Below the pieces are notes generated by a model. It saw only the letters and a program-made list of their open reading frames with translations, had not been told where the DNA came from and did not search any database. The position numbers and the translations under genes are program-made. This document shows, in pieces, positions 23,896 through 34,735 of a stretch of DNA of 64,000 nt; the first letter of the stretch is position 1; each line of letters starts with the position of its first letter. Location: assembly GCA_023053575.1 (NCBI GenBank), contig JAKZAP010000014.1:1054001-1118000 (forward strand), read 5' to 3'. Source of the DNA: Branchinecta lynchi (Eukaryota; Arthropoda; Branchiopoda; Anostraca; Branchinectidae).

Positions 23896-24561
23896 AGCAC
23901 AATGGAGACTTCTAATGCTTTACTTTATATTAAATGCTTCACAAATAAACATTACTTCCTTTAGAAGGCGCAATGAAAATCGGCCATTTTCTTGCTATCC
24001 CTTGCCTTTACCTCTCTGGCATTTCGGCGATACAAATCTTAGGAGCTGGGATATCATAGCAGGAAATCCAAAAACTCCCAGCAATGCTTGATAGAAAAGG
24101 ATATATTTGAGATGTCACCAAAGTCAAGCCGCAGATGCAGTTTACCTGATTGTTCTAGTGTTTCATCAGAAGTTCCATGTCTTAAAGTGCCTATTAAAAG
24201 TTTTTCTTTGTGGAATAGTGTCATTAAGCTTTTTAACTTGCTTTATAAAACGTACCAGAATATGCAATAAGCTTATAAAAAAATAACATAGCTACAAAAA
24301 TCATTCAAAAACAAATAACGTATTCAAATCCGAATTATACAAGCTGACTTATGCATAAAATAAAGATCTACTAAGTATTATAAGAAACATCACTTTTATC
24401 TTCGTCCAAGATAGTAAATTGAGCATGTACTGGCCCAAAAAATTACGCTTTCAAATATCACAGAGAGGAAACTGCTGAAAAAGCTGCTGATCTAGGGGGT
24501 AAGCATTGTTCCTAGGTTGTTACAGAGTGGGATTGGGGTAGTTTGATGTGCCCATTGAACT
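23896..24561 (+). mobile_element. TTAA-flanked 0.67-kb element (family R9), copy 1
   Basis: Ends AGCACAATGG and (reverse complement) AGTTCAATGGG lie just inside TTAA sites at 23892 and 24562. Nearly the whole element recurs at 46776-47455 with roughly nine in ten bases the same, for example CTCTCTGGCATTTCGGC and AGATGTCACCAAAGTCAAGC. No transposase frame is visible. Confidence 0.8.
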
Positions 24562-24565
24562 TTAA

Positions 24566-25201
24566 GGAATCCGGTATCGTTCACTCACTCCCCAGAGAAA
24601 ATTTCCGGTTCAACTCAAAATGGGGAAGTGGTAATTGGTTACCTTCCGCTAGTTGGTCTGGATTCGGAGCTGGCAAAGAGTCAATTTGTTACTCAACTTT
24701 TCACCTTGTACATACTATTGCTCACTTGGATTCCAAAACAGCAATTAATCCTGAACCATATTATTACAATTTACCTGTGAACAAAGGAGCAACATCATGA
24801 CTTAATCTCCCCGCATCCGTCTTGTTTCGATTACAAAAGAAAAATGAACAAATCCATCATATCTGCCCCATCATGTTCCTTTACATAGTGGGTGCTTATT
24901 ATAGTTTATGTCGAGTTTCTGGAATTTTAGGTGGAACACCCACGCCTTGGAACTACGCGTAAGTACACTTTCAAAACGCTCATAACAGATAACACAAGGA
25001 TACGCAGTCTTAACAGATAAAACTTGGGATGTTAGCTGTTATGATTTTGCAAACTTTACGCATCAAGAATAGCCGAAAAACCGTTAGAAAAATATCTGAC
25101 GACTTTCATGAATATCATCATATACCATCGGTAATGGTATTTTCGAAAACTTGTTTCTGAGAGATTTCATAGTGGAAAGATCATTTCTAGTAAGAGTTGT
25201 C
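24566..25201. other. No feature recognised
   Basis: Intron sequence; no paired repeat or supported exon. Confidence 0.4.
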
Positions 25202-25315
25202 CTTTAAAGTTTACCTGAAAAGCCAGCTTATTTTTGCATCTTGGAGTTGCATACACCGAACTATTTTAACACTGCTCAGGGATTTTTTATTTTTGTACCT
25301 TGGGCTCTAGTAGCC
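25202..25315 (+). mobile_element. R4 MITE left-end fragment
   Basis: TTTAAAGTTTACCTGAAAAG and CTGCTCAGGGATTTTTTATT match the left end of R4 copies 7215 and 50347. The element is then broken by a foldback at 25318. Confidence 0.6.
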
Positions 25316-25317
25316 TA

Positions 25318-25470
25318 CTGGCGTTGAGCCCTTCTTGGCAAAGGTCCTCTTCAGGCTCAAGCCAGTCATGCTGGAAAGTGAACATGTGAGACAAGTTGTG
25401 AATTGTGAGACACAATCCAGCTTGAGCCTTGAGCCGACCCTTGCCAAGAAGGGCTGAAAAATGGATCTAA
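25318..25470. repeat. Foldback with F1-type ends
   Basis: GAGCCCTTCTTGGCAAAGGT at 25326 and its near reverse complement GACCCTTGCCAAGAAGGGCT at 25436 enclose AAGCCAGTCATGCTGGA and AATCCAGCTTGAGCC, also in inverted order. A diverged version of the 53629-53832 hairpin. Confidence 0.6.
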
Positions 25471-25714
25471 TAAAATTATGTTGACTTATCCTTTTAACAA
25501 TGCCACTGTGGTTCGCAGACAAACAGCGTGTTCAACCCAGACACGGAGAATTTAAATTTGTTCTTTTTTATATAAATACAGATTTTCTGGAAGCGTTTGT
25601 CGTTGTACTTTCATACATATCGAAGGCGAAAATTCACAATACGAAAATCGAATAAACCTGAATAGAGGTACGACGAAGTATAGCAATTTCCATCGGGTCT
25701 TCAAGCCTATTTAA

Positions 25715-26162
25715 AATTTAACCGAAAAGGGCAGGGATAGGACAATCTAGTTACCAATCACTTATTCACTTAAATTGGTTCGAAGACCCGCTGAAAATGC
25801 GTTACTTCGTCGTTCCGCAATTCACGACTAATCGATTATAGTGTAATTTCCGTGTGATCTGTGGAAACTCTATGCGTTTCTGTTTTTGTTGTATGCCTTA
25901 CGAGAAACATTTATGACTTTTTTTTGTTCAGACACTAAGCGACTTCACCAATCTCACCACTGCCCACTGAAAAGCTGCGTTTATGTTGAGATTAAAATTT
26001 CCCACGTCATAGCAGAATTTTCGTTGTGGGGACGGCCGTAGATATTCTGAACGTCATAAATGGAGCAGATAGTGGAAGATAGAAAAATCTCTTTGCAGAA
26101 TCCAAATAATTCAGTTTATTCAGTTAAATGGCACAAAAACAAGCCGGCTTTTCAGTTAAACT
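25715..26162 (-). mobile_element. R4 TTAA-flanked MITE, copy 3
   Basis: TTAA at 25711-25714 and 26163-26166. Ends AATTTAACCGAAAAGGGC and (reverse complement) AGTTTAACTGAAAAGCC. Internal CTGCCCACTGAAAAGCTGCG and GGGGACGGCCGTAGATATTC match copy 23123. The 50 bp after it look like another R4 piece in reverse. Confidence 0.8.
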
Positions 26163-26209
26163 TTAAGTGAGTAAGCGCTGGGTAACTAGATGGTCGTATC
26201 TCAGCCCTT

Positions 26210-27087
26210 CTTGGATAAGCATTAAACATATACCGTTGATCTGTGTATGAAGTTATTATTTACTTCCCAGGACCTAGTTGTCTCTGCTCTTGACTATTTT
26301 TCCATTTGCCATTATTGAAGAAGATGTTTCTTTATCGTACGTTTTAGCATCGTTCTCGGATGCAGTGCGTCTATTTTTGGTAGTTTTCCGTTTGTTTGTT
26401 CAGTGCGTAACAGATTCATCATCATCAGCAGCAATGAGCACAAAAAATACCTGCGAATTATCTTGATCACGTTCTCACTTCCCTTTTCCTCGGAAAACCT
26501 CAAACTACAGATAGGACTATTTTCCCATAAGCATTTCCCTTAAAGTCGAAGATATTCGTCCTAAGAACCGTTCTCCCGCCAATCAATCAAAGAGGCTAAA
26601 TAAAACAAAAACAAGAATGGAAAAATGCGGATCCTATCGCCTCCCAAAGTGTGTTTGTGATATGATCCTAGAATCACTAATGAAGAATAGACAATCCTTA
26701 AAATAAATAAGCAATTACACCAAGAGAGTTTGATTCATTCTTCGCGTCATGAGAAAAAGCAGAAACACTTGGCTCTTGCAAGATGTTGCGTTCTTGAGTT
26801 ATCATTTCAATTTGATGGTTTGGAGGCCAAAAACTAAACCAAGGTGGTCTGAAATTTCAAAATTCGAAGTCGTGTTCAAACAAGCATATTTGTAACGTCT
26901 ACAACACGTTGTACTACTAGGCGACTGCGAAAGCATAAACAAAGCAACATTAGCATTTCCTTGTATTCTGCATTACAGATCGGCGAAACCATTACGACTA
27001 CCGTATAGAGCTAAAATGTCTTAATCAATTTAATTTTCCCTTATTGAAAAAACATGGGTTTGAAAATTGGCTTTTTGTTGTGATAAA
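26210..27087. other. No feature recognised
   Basis: Intron sequence; no supported exon or paired repeat. Confidence 0.4.
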
Positions 27088-27265
27088 TTCAAAGTTCAAC
27101 CGAAGAGGGCCGAAATCAGACAGTTATGTTACCTATCACTTATTCACTTAAAATAGTCACGAAAACCCGATAAAAATGCCTTACGGGTAATTCGTGTGTC
27201 CATTATCCACAGCTAATCGATTTCATCAAATGAAATCTCTCGGATTTATGGTACCTTTATGTGAT
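27088..27265 (-). mobile_element. R4 MITE fragment
   Basis: AAGTTCAACCGAAGAGGGCC, ATCACTTATTCACTTAAAAT and CCCGATAAAAATGCCTTACG follow the left part of copies 23123 and 25715, but the right half is missing. Confidence 0.6.
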
Positions 27266-27551
27266 CCTCCCTCTACGATTGAACCATTTACCAACTACAA
27301 ATTTAAGTCACTGCCGAAAATTTCCGTGGTCAGTTTCCTCCCTTTTCCTAGCTTAGAATTTTTAACCCTGGAAATGCAGGCAGTTGATATAAACCAAATT
27401 CTACGCGTCTGGTTGAATTTTAGGCTGTCTTGCAATCATCGCACACTATGAACGTTATTACTAGAGCCCCGCCGGTCTCTTTCACCCGCGGATGAAAGAA
27501 TACGAAATCTATTAGATGAGCGAAAATATTTCAGTGTATTTAGATAACAGA

Positions 27552-27980
27552 TGTAACAAGACCAAGGGTTTCGACAGGATCCCACAAATCTAATATTTGA
27601 TTCAGACAATCGGTCTTGTCACTGACAGTCTTTGCCAGGCTAATCATCAGAGAAAACCAAGTTTAGATATACCTCTATAAGCCGTATCTATTTGACGATA
27701 CTGACCGAGACTTCCTACTTTACTTCTGCCAAGTTTCTGGTTTCGCCCGAATTCCGAGCGTACTACTATGTCCAGAATAAAAGAAAATTCAGAAACAAAT
27801 CCAGCGTATCTTTGAATAAAAGTTTGACTTAAAAAAAAAATTCCGGTTACAACCGGATTCCGGATTAATTATATGTCCAGGTAAAAAATGATTGTCAAAT
27901 ACAGACTCAGCCTCTCTTCTTACCCCTTGATCTGTCATCTAATCAAACTTTTGCTTTTAAAACAATTTCCGGTTTTGGCC
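27552..27980 (-). repeat. R1 composite repeat, truncated copy
   Basis: GTTTCGACAGGATCCCACAA at the left, then minisatellite-like units (GTTTCGCCCGAATTCCGAGC, TTCCGGTTACAACCGGATTC). It stops at ATTTCCGGTTTTGGCCAC, exactly where a hairpin begins. Confidence 0.75.
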
Positions 27981-28073
27981 ACAATTGTGATTGTTCTCGC
28001 TCGATACTAGCAAATGACTTTCGATACTAGGAAATGTCATTTGCTAGTATCGAGCGAGAACAATCATAATTGT
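27981..28073. repeat. 38-bp-arm inverted repeat (hairpin)
   Basis: The arm 27981-28018 and the arm 28036-28073 pair at 37 of 38 positions around a 17-nt loop; the core is CTCGCTCGATACTAGCAAAT. It begins at the point where the R1 copy breaks off. Confidence 0.9.
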
Positions 28074-28487
28074 TAGTCGGAGGTATTGGTTAGTGGCTCG
28101 CTGTCTTTATTTTAGGCTTTCAATTCTTTCAATTTTATTTTAATCTTTGGTTTCTTGTTGTTTTTTTGGTTTGTTTTAGTTTTCTTGGCTGTTGATCTTC
28201 ATCCTCGTTTTGGCATTTTTTTCTCAAAATTTTCTGTCTGCGTCGGTTGTCCTCCCAAAATATTCGCCTTTTATTTCAGTATATTCGTTGGCCTATAAAA
28301 AACCCATTTTCGTTGGTTTCTTCGTTGATTTTTTGTGCTTTCAGGAAAGAAACTGTATCTAGTGCGCATGTCCTTTAACGCTGACCAGCACGACGTATTA
28401 ACATACAAAGTAGGACTCGGGATTTTAATGACAAGTTAAAAATCTAGCGCCTTATGTCCCTTGATCCAGAAAAAAAAGGATTCTTAC

Positions 28488-28674
28488 CTCGGCTCGCTGG
28501 AATAAGTTTTTTCTAGCGAAAGATTATTGACCGTGTAAGGAGGCGCTTGGTCATTTCGCATCGAAATCAAGGCTTCCTTTCTGGGAGTTTTCTCTGACTC
28601 GATCCGACGTCGATCTCCGAGGAAGCCTCGCCCTCCATCGTCCTCCTCGGATTTAGTAAAACGGAATCGGTCTT
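28488..28674 (-). CDS. TSP1-repeat gene, internal exon 3 of 5 visible (linker exon)
   Basis: This is a 187-nt open exon with acceptor TTTTTAG and donor CCGAG|GTAAGA. It begins with the two bases needed after the phase-1 exon at 45893 (joint codon AAA, Lys) and ends in phase 2, as needed by the exon at 11131 (joint codon AGC, Ser). It has no TSP1 cysteines. It encodes a charged, probably disordered linker between the second and third TSP1 repeats, with an acidic patch (SEEDDGG), an arginine cluster (GDRRRIESEK) and KTPRKE. Long linkers between TSP1 repeats are common in ADAMTS-like proteins. Evidence is the splice signals plus the exact double phase match; there is no domain to recognise. The acceptor and the 5' half of the exon are imperfectly duplicated at 28744-28845. 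Confidence 0.8.
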
Positions 28675-28743
28675 CTAAAAAGTAAAGGTTTATCAGACCC
28701 GAGAACTCTCCCCAGGGCAAGTGTGGTCGGGCCACTTGCTCCA

Positions 28744-28845
28744 AACGTCGATCTCTGGAAAAGCTTCTGTCTCATTGCCCCCATCGGATTAGGGATATAA
28801 AACCGAACTAGGAAAAATACGGTCTTATCAGACCCATACTCGAGT
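28744..28845 (-). pseudogene. Duplicated 5' part and acceptor of TSP1 exon 3
   Basis: AACGTCGATCTCTGGAAAAG, CCATCGGATTAGG, CGGTCTTATCAGACCCA follow the order of 28607-28708 (GACGTCGATCTCCGAGGAAG, CTCGGATTTAG, CGGTCTTCTAAAAAG, TTATCAGACCCG). So the exon start and its acceptor were tandemly copied about 137 bp upstream in the intron and then decayed. The copy still has a CCTAG behind a T-rich tract on the minus strand. Confidence 0.65.
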
Positions 28846-28849
28846 CAGA

Positions 28850-30410
28850 AAAATGAACTGCGTCTCTAAGTGGGTGGCTACCTCTACAGGAAGATAAAGT
28901 CGAAACTCGATGTGACGTATTGGAATTACTGTCAGTCGCAACATTTTCAGACCATGCAAAACTTCTGATGGGAGCATGAACTGGAACTGATCGTATAGCC
29001 GTCCTTAAGATAAGACCAATTATAATCCACACATCAGAGCAAAGCTTCCAATGTGCTGGTGCTGCCACACATTATATATATCTTTCCCCATTTTTTGCTC
29101 TTTAGACAGATTGGAATGAGCGTTCCATCCTATCATGCTATCATCGATTCTGTAATTTCTCGTTAGGCCTACCTTCCTGGACTAGAAAATCATAGATTAG
29201 TGGAAGACACAGAGTTGTCTATCCATAAGGACCGTCCAAAATCTCGTTAAGCATATTTTCTTGGTAAGAAAAATCAATGTATGGTGCGATGGTACTGTGG
29301 TCTTCTTCTTTTCGGTTTTCTTTTCACTATACAGTTAATGTTTTCTACTGTTCCTTTATGTATTTATCTTTTCCTTTCTATGCTTACAAAGGGTCAATAA
29401 AATGTAAGCATTTTTCCAGATCGAAGTTTCAGAACGAAAATTTCAGAAAAAAAATTAAGATAGGCCTACTTGGATAAGCGACATCGGCCTTTTTGGCAAG
29501 GGTCTTGGTCAGGCTGTGTCTTGAAGAAATGAACCTGCACTCAATTCAATATCAGTTCGCTTTATTCGAAAAACAAGCGAAGGACAGAACCGATATGAGT
29601 TATTGTGGTCATGAAATAAACGAAAATCTGCAAGGGAGGAACCTAGCATTCTCCAATTAATGTTAGCTTGTCTGAAAAAGTTTTTTTTTTCAAATTCCAA
29701 GGTTATTAATTAATTAAATCAATACAACATTAGTCCAAAATAGCTTAAAGCTAGAAAAGGTAAACAGCTGAATATTTACAAAATACATTAATTACAAAAT
29801 ATTGTAAATTAATTCAAGAGTATACTTAGATTAGTCACATTGCCGCCCTTAGCCTAATTTTTCCCGGTTATGACTTTCGAGATTTTGACCGTCCCGGGTT
29901 CTGTCTTCTTTGTTTTTGCCTGTCGCAGTTTTACTTTCGATATTATGGCCGTTAGGGTTTTCTGTTCTGTCGCTGTATTGTATGACGCCTTTGATATTTC
30001 GCAATTTTGCAACAAAAAACATATTTAACTGTCACCAAATAAAGAATATAACTACTAATATGATTATTGTGTAGGAGTGGACGAGCGGGAGAAAACCTAT
30101 CTAAAGGCAAAATTGCCGAAGATTTTGATGCAAAGTCCGGAATCCGGATCACAGTAGGCTATGCTTGATATGTCGGGTAGTGAAGAGATAATGTTAAATC
30201 ACTGAGATCCGGGGTCACAAAAGTCCAACAGGACACACAAGCTTTTAACGTAGGGAGCATTGGTTTGCCTTTTAGACAGACATTACAACTACCTGATTTT
30301 AACTGTTCATGATTTATGTTCGTTTCTTATTTATTGTTTATTAGTTTGCGTTTTATTTGTATTGTTAATGAGTGTTTATTTTTCCAATTTCCGCCCGTAT
30401 TAGCCTAGTG
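28850..30410. other. No gene seen; LINE-like and F1 traces
   Basis: CCTTTTTGGCAAGGGTCTTG at 29490 is an F1-like trace. From 29700 to 29840, TAGCTTAAAGCTAGAAAAGG and TATTTACAAAATACATTAAT resemble the 3' untranslated end of the LINE at 32166-32700. No coding frame was supported. Confidence 0.4.
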
Positions 30411-30416
30411 CTATTA

Positions 30417-30799
30417 CACTGTCAGAAGTATCACAACAGATAGCGTATAACACTTTCAAGAATAACACCTTTTCACTTAGAAATAAAGTGTTATGACCAA
30501 TTAAGTTTACACTCTTTCGTGCCTAGATCTTTAACAACACCTTTAATTGGTAAAAATACTAACGGGAACGAAAGAAAAACAACAGATAAAATCCCAAAGT
30601 GTTATCTGTTGAAACCGCGCATCCTTCTGTTGTGGTTATGTAACTTCTGACAGTGTAGTATGTTTACCTATTGACGGTGTTGTTGGAGATCTAGGCAAGA
30701 AATAGTATAAACTTAATTGGCCATAACACTTCATTTCTAAGTGAAAAGGGGTTATTCTTGAAAGTGTTATGCGCAATCTGTTATGAAACTTCTGACAGT
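30417..30799. mobile_element. Inverted-repeat element with three related arms
   Basis: CACTGTCAGAAGT at 30417 is repeated inverted at 30643-30655 (ACTTCTGACAGTG) and again at 30788-30799. The long arms 30417-30544 and 30678-30799 pair over most of their length (CTTTCAAGAATAACACC, CACTTAGAAAT, ACTTAATTGG, GATCTAGGCA). TA precedes the left end and follows the inner right end, as in Tc1/mariner-type MITEs. Confidence 0.7.
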
Positions 30800-30858
30800 A
30801 TAGGGTTGAAATAAAATTGATTCATTGATTGACCTTTCTGCTTCTTTTGTGTTTCAGC

Positions 30859-31317
30859 AAACAACTACAGTCAATGGATCTCGATTACGCAAAACCGAGC
30901 GAATATACCAAGAGATCTTCCATTTATATTCCACAGATCACCTTGGACAACGACCCCCCCCCCCCCGCCACCGGAATGCATTCGCTCGTCTCCATCCCTT
31001 ACTCTCCCAGACCGTCAACAATCTCAACGATCATCTGCTCTGTAAACATTCTCTCTGGCTTTCATATCAGTGTGTCTACAAACAATAAAGTAGTGATTAA
31101 CAAGAACTGCAACAATAATCCATTACTAGCAGCCTGCAGCTTATTCCAGTGCCCCACGGCGAGGCAGCTTGCCTCGCGATTCCGGGCGTATCAACGACAA
31201 ATAAAGGAGAAATTGTCCGATTTAGAGAGGGGAGACGACGAGATGAGAGGGTTTTCTGGGTTTCCAGGGTTTCTGACGAGTCAAGTTGGAAAGATCTTCA
31301 CTATTTATGCACAATAA
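30859..31317 (+). CDS. Unassigned open frame behind a good splice acceptor
   Basis: TCTGCTTCTTTTGTGTTTCAG at 30838-30858 is a strong plus-strand acceptor. Shortly after it an ATG (30873) opens MDLDYAKPSEYTKRSSIYI and stays open to TAA at 31315-31317, about 147 codons. A second frame (31149-31436) is open in parallel. No domain is recognised, a 13-base C run (30954-30966) lies inside, and no strong donor follows. It may be the first coding exon of a plus-strand gene or chance; I favour neither strongly. Confidence 0.25.
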   Translation, partial: KQLQSMDLDYAKPSEYTKRSSIYIPQITLDNDPPPPATGMHSLVSIPYSPRPSTISTIICSVNILSGFHISVSTNNKVVINKNCNNNPLLAACSLFQCPTARQLASRFRAYQRQIKEKLSDLERGDDEMRGFSGFPGFLTSQVGKIFTIYAQ

Positions 31318-31914
31318 GAAGAAGAGTATTGGTCGCGCAGAACGAAAGCCAGACCAGAACCCAACTGGAGGATTTGTCGAGCTTTTTAATGATCAACTCG
31401 GAAACAAAAAGCAAACTTCCGCATGCACACAACTGAATGTCTGCGTTTTACAGTGAGGCTTTTCTAATGCACTGACCTCGGCCGTGTGTGCGATGCGTCA
31501 TCATCGAACGCTTCTATGCTATTCCGTACAGATTTCATCTAGCAAAGCAGCTCGAAAACATAATTTGTACACACTATAATAACAAAATGAAACGAGTAGC
31601 ATGTGAAGTGTCTGCATAAAAACTACCGATAATAAAATTCCCCGTACTACCTCATTAGCCAATGAAGGATTTTTTATTTTAATTTATCTTTTACAAACAT
31701 AGGCTAGGTGCTTCTTGCCGAGAACTAAGCTGCTCATCCATACTATCGGCTGAATGACGATTCAAGGTTTCTATCCACGGACGACATTTACCCCGCTACC
31801 CACACACGCCTCAAACCGACCAACCAGTCGACCGACCATTACAAAATTCAAGGTAAATTCATAACGTTCTCTGGGTGGTTCCCAAATCATTCGCGATTCT
31901 ATTATCCACTATCA

Positions 31915-32165
31915 CAATGCCTACGCTCAGAATTCGCACGATCAAAATGTCCACGGTTCAAAATGCCCCCGATTCAGAATGCCCGCGATCAAAATGCCCA
32001 CGGCTCGCTCATGGCTCAATATGTCCACAGTTCAAAATGACCACGACTCAAAATATCCACAAATGAGGTCAAAGAAAATCGTCCAAAATGTCGACAGTTC
32101 AATATGCCCACGGGGAAGCTAAAATCGTCCTTGTTCAAAATGCCGAAGGCTCAAATTATCCACAG
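31915..32165. repeat. 15-16-bp minisatellite, TCAAAATGYCCACGG
   Basis: Units such as TCAAAATGTCCACGGT, TCAAAATGCCCCCGAT, TCAGAATGCCCGCGA, TCAAAATGCCCACGGC and TCAAAATGACCACGAC run head to tail with some interruptions. It ends at the poly(T) of the LINE at 32166. Confidence 0.85.
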
Positions 32166-32700
32166 GCATTTTTTTTTTTTTTTTCAATCAATCAATCAAG
32201 TTTATTCCAAATAGCTAAAAGCTAGAAGTGGAATACAAATTTACAAAATATACAGTCACGAAACAAATTAACTAATACACTTACAATATTTTACCAGAAA
32301 TAAATGATGGGATGAAACTACGTAAAAATTGGGCAGAAGAATTAGCAGGATATGGAAAAAATTGATTGCCAGTATTTCTCTCGGACCGACGCACGGAAGA
32401 CGGGAGGGGAGGGGGGAATAGATGGGCCATCTGGGGACATTACCTTAGCTCCAAACTTATTTGAAAGAATATTTCTACGTTCTGTTAATTAGGAACGTCA
32501 AGTTTAATGAGAGCTTCTTCGTATGAAATGTTATGATCACCCAGAATGATTCTCACTGCTCTCTTTTGGACATTTTCCAGGCGATCAGAGAGCTCTGCAG
32601 GAATAGAAGAATGCCAAACCTGTGAAGCATATTCTAAATTCTGAACCGTATAAATTTTTAGCCGTTGGCATTCATGTTGGACATTTCGAGTCGTGGGCTC
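32166..32700 (-). pseudogene. LINE (L2/CR1-like) 3' end with reverse-transcriptase C-terminus
   Basis: On the minus strand, about 32665 to 32470 spells NLEYASQVWHSSIPAELSD, then LENVQKRAVRIILGDHNISY and EEALIKLDVPN. This is the thumb/C-terminal region typical of L2/CR1-type reverse transcriptases (pattern LEYA..VW......D.LE..QKRA.R.I......Y..AL..L..P). An in-frame stop follows VPN, and the frame is broken further on. It ends in a short untranslated region, (TGAT)n at 32188-32198 (seen as CAATCAATCAATCAAG) and a 19-base A tail (T run 32167-32185). A dead 5'-truncated insertion, in sense with the TSP1 gene. Confidence 0.85.
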
Positions 32701-34302
32701 ATATGAGTGTTAGACCTTCTCAAGCGCTAGGTTCTCGCCGTTAAATTTTTTCGGGCTTCATTTATTCCAGTAACAGTGTTTGGGCTTGTGACCGCTCATT
32801 TCGCATTTCGCCGCTTTCCATTCCTGACGGAAAATAATGACCCCGAAACGAGGTCGAAATGATGAAAGGCCAGACCTGCTTGGCAAGCGATCTGAATCGA
32901 TTGACCATCCCCTTGACAGCCTGAAAACTAAGCACTAGGGGCACAACTATAAATCTGTCTGACAATCGGGAAGAAGGGAAGTTGTTGAAAAACCTGGACG
33001 ATTTCCAGAAACCCAACTTTGTATAAAGGTGACAAATGATGAGCAATCTGCGTGAGGGGGGGGGGGGCATAAGAATCGGTGTTTTGCAGGAAGCAGACAG
33101 GAACAATCAATTTCGAATCCGTTGGCGATTACAGTATCAACCACAAAATGCATGGATAGCTCACTGATTTTCTCGTACTTTATTAACTTTGAAACGATCA
33201 AAATCCCCAGGAAGCTGTTTTGGAGCAAATATAAATTTAAAAATATACATTTAAAATTTATAAATATGTGAATTTGGCTCAATAAACAAGTGTTATTATT
33301 ATTATTATTATTGCTCACGTTCTTTTTTTTGCAGTCTATTTATGTAGAAAACTGAAAGACGCCACAAGTGGTGATAAGTTTGCTTGAAAGAAATATATAC
33401 ACAGTACATCTTCTGACACAAGGCCTTGTGTTCTACCGCTCAAACCATCGACATCTTAAAGGGGAAGTTGGTTCGTTGACCAAAAAAGAAGTGGTCAGAA
33501 AGAGAGTCTACTATAGTATCCCACCGTAATAAAAAATGTGTCAAAGACGTCAAAACAGTCACTGGCATTACGAACCCAAAAGAAGCGAATGCACTTGCCG
33601 TATGTTGATTCTGCGCAGAAAAAGACCAATGCCCCCATTTCTAGCTTTCTTCTTTCCCAGGAATCTAAAGAGGCTATCCAGACAAAGTCAACAATCCATT
33701 TCACAAATTCCTTGCCCTAAGCAAAGAAAGCTCCGGGATCTTCTACTTTCCATTTTGGCCGATTCCAAGGTGAGCAACACATCGAACATCTGATTAGAAG
33801 GACTCATTAGCCCTTGATTCCCTTTTGTTTTGTCTCCTTCTATCCCCTCATTAGGAAGAAAAACCAAGGACGGACGAACCGAATCAAATTTACGCATCAT
33901 TTGCCTCCCCATCGAGGGTCAATAAGGGATCGGGAAAAACTGGAAAGTTACCATTTCCAGTCGCTGACTAATATGACGGATTGACAGAGTGATGGGGAAG
34001 AAAGATCTGATTTGGTGGAAAGTTAAAGGAGAGACAACCCATATAGGGGAGCAGTGTCCACTGGGACTCGCCAAAATCCAGGGGATTTGACAGGAACTGG
34101 AAATGCACAATAGGACATCATTCTTAGAATAGAAATGACACTAAAAAAATAAGTAGGTACGACAGGAAAAAGAGGACTCCTACTGTATAACTCCTATCTG
34201 TAATAATACCTCCAAGCCTCTGTAATAATACTGGGATTATGAACTAGAATTTATCTTTAGTTTACTGATAATGGTGCCACTGCCATAGTCGCTTTGTTCC
34301 TC
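32701..34302. other. No gene seen
   Basis: A 12-base G run (33056-33067) and an (ATT)n run at 33293-33313 preceded by AATAAACAAG (a possible retroelement tail). Overlapping short frames lack splice support. Confidence 0.4.
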
Positions 34303-34735
34303 TCTAGTAACAAGATCAAAGGTTTCGATGGGATCCCAAATTTGTTTTATGTGATCCAGACAATTAGGTGTTGTCTTCGCCAGATCCGGTCGTCTTGAAC
34401 ATTTTTACTATTAACATTTAGAAAAAGATTAAGACCAAATAGCTAATCATCTGAGAAAACCAAGTTCAGATATGGATTCAGCATGTGTGTTTACCCCTAT
34501 AAGCCATATCTATTTTGACGAAACTGGCCGAAACTTCGCCTTATACTTCTGACAAATTTCCGGTTTCGGCCAAATTACGGAACTACTAGTCCGGCAAGAA
34601 AATAAAGCTCAACAACGAACTCAGCGTATCTTCTTACCGCTATATCAAACATCTAATCAACTTCAAATAAAACTTCAACTTTTAGCAAAATTTCCGGTTT
34701 CAGCCTCATTGGTGCGAACTATATGTCCGGGTAAC
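34303..34735 (-). repeat. R1 composite repeat, truncated copy
   Basis: AAGGTTTCGATGGGATCCCA, AACCAAGTTCAGATATGGAT, ATTTCCGGTTTCGGCC, GGTAACAAGAGC. The GTCC-rich end is missing. Confidence 0.8.
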
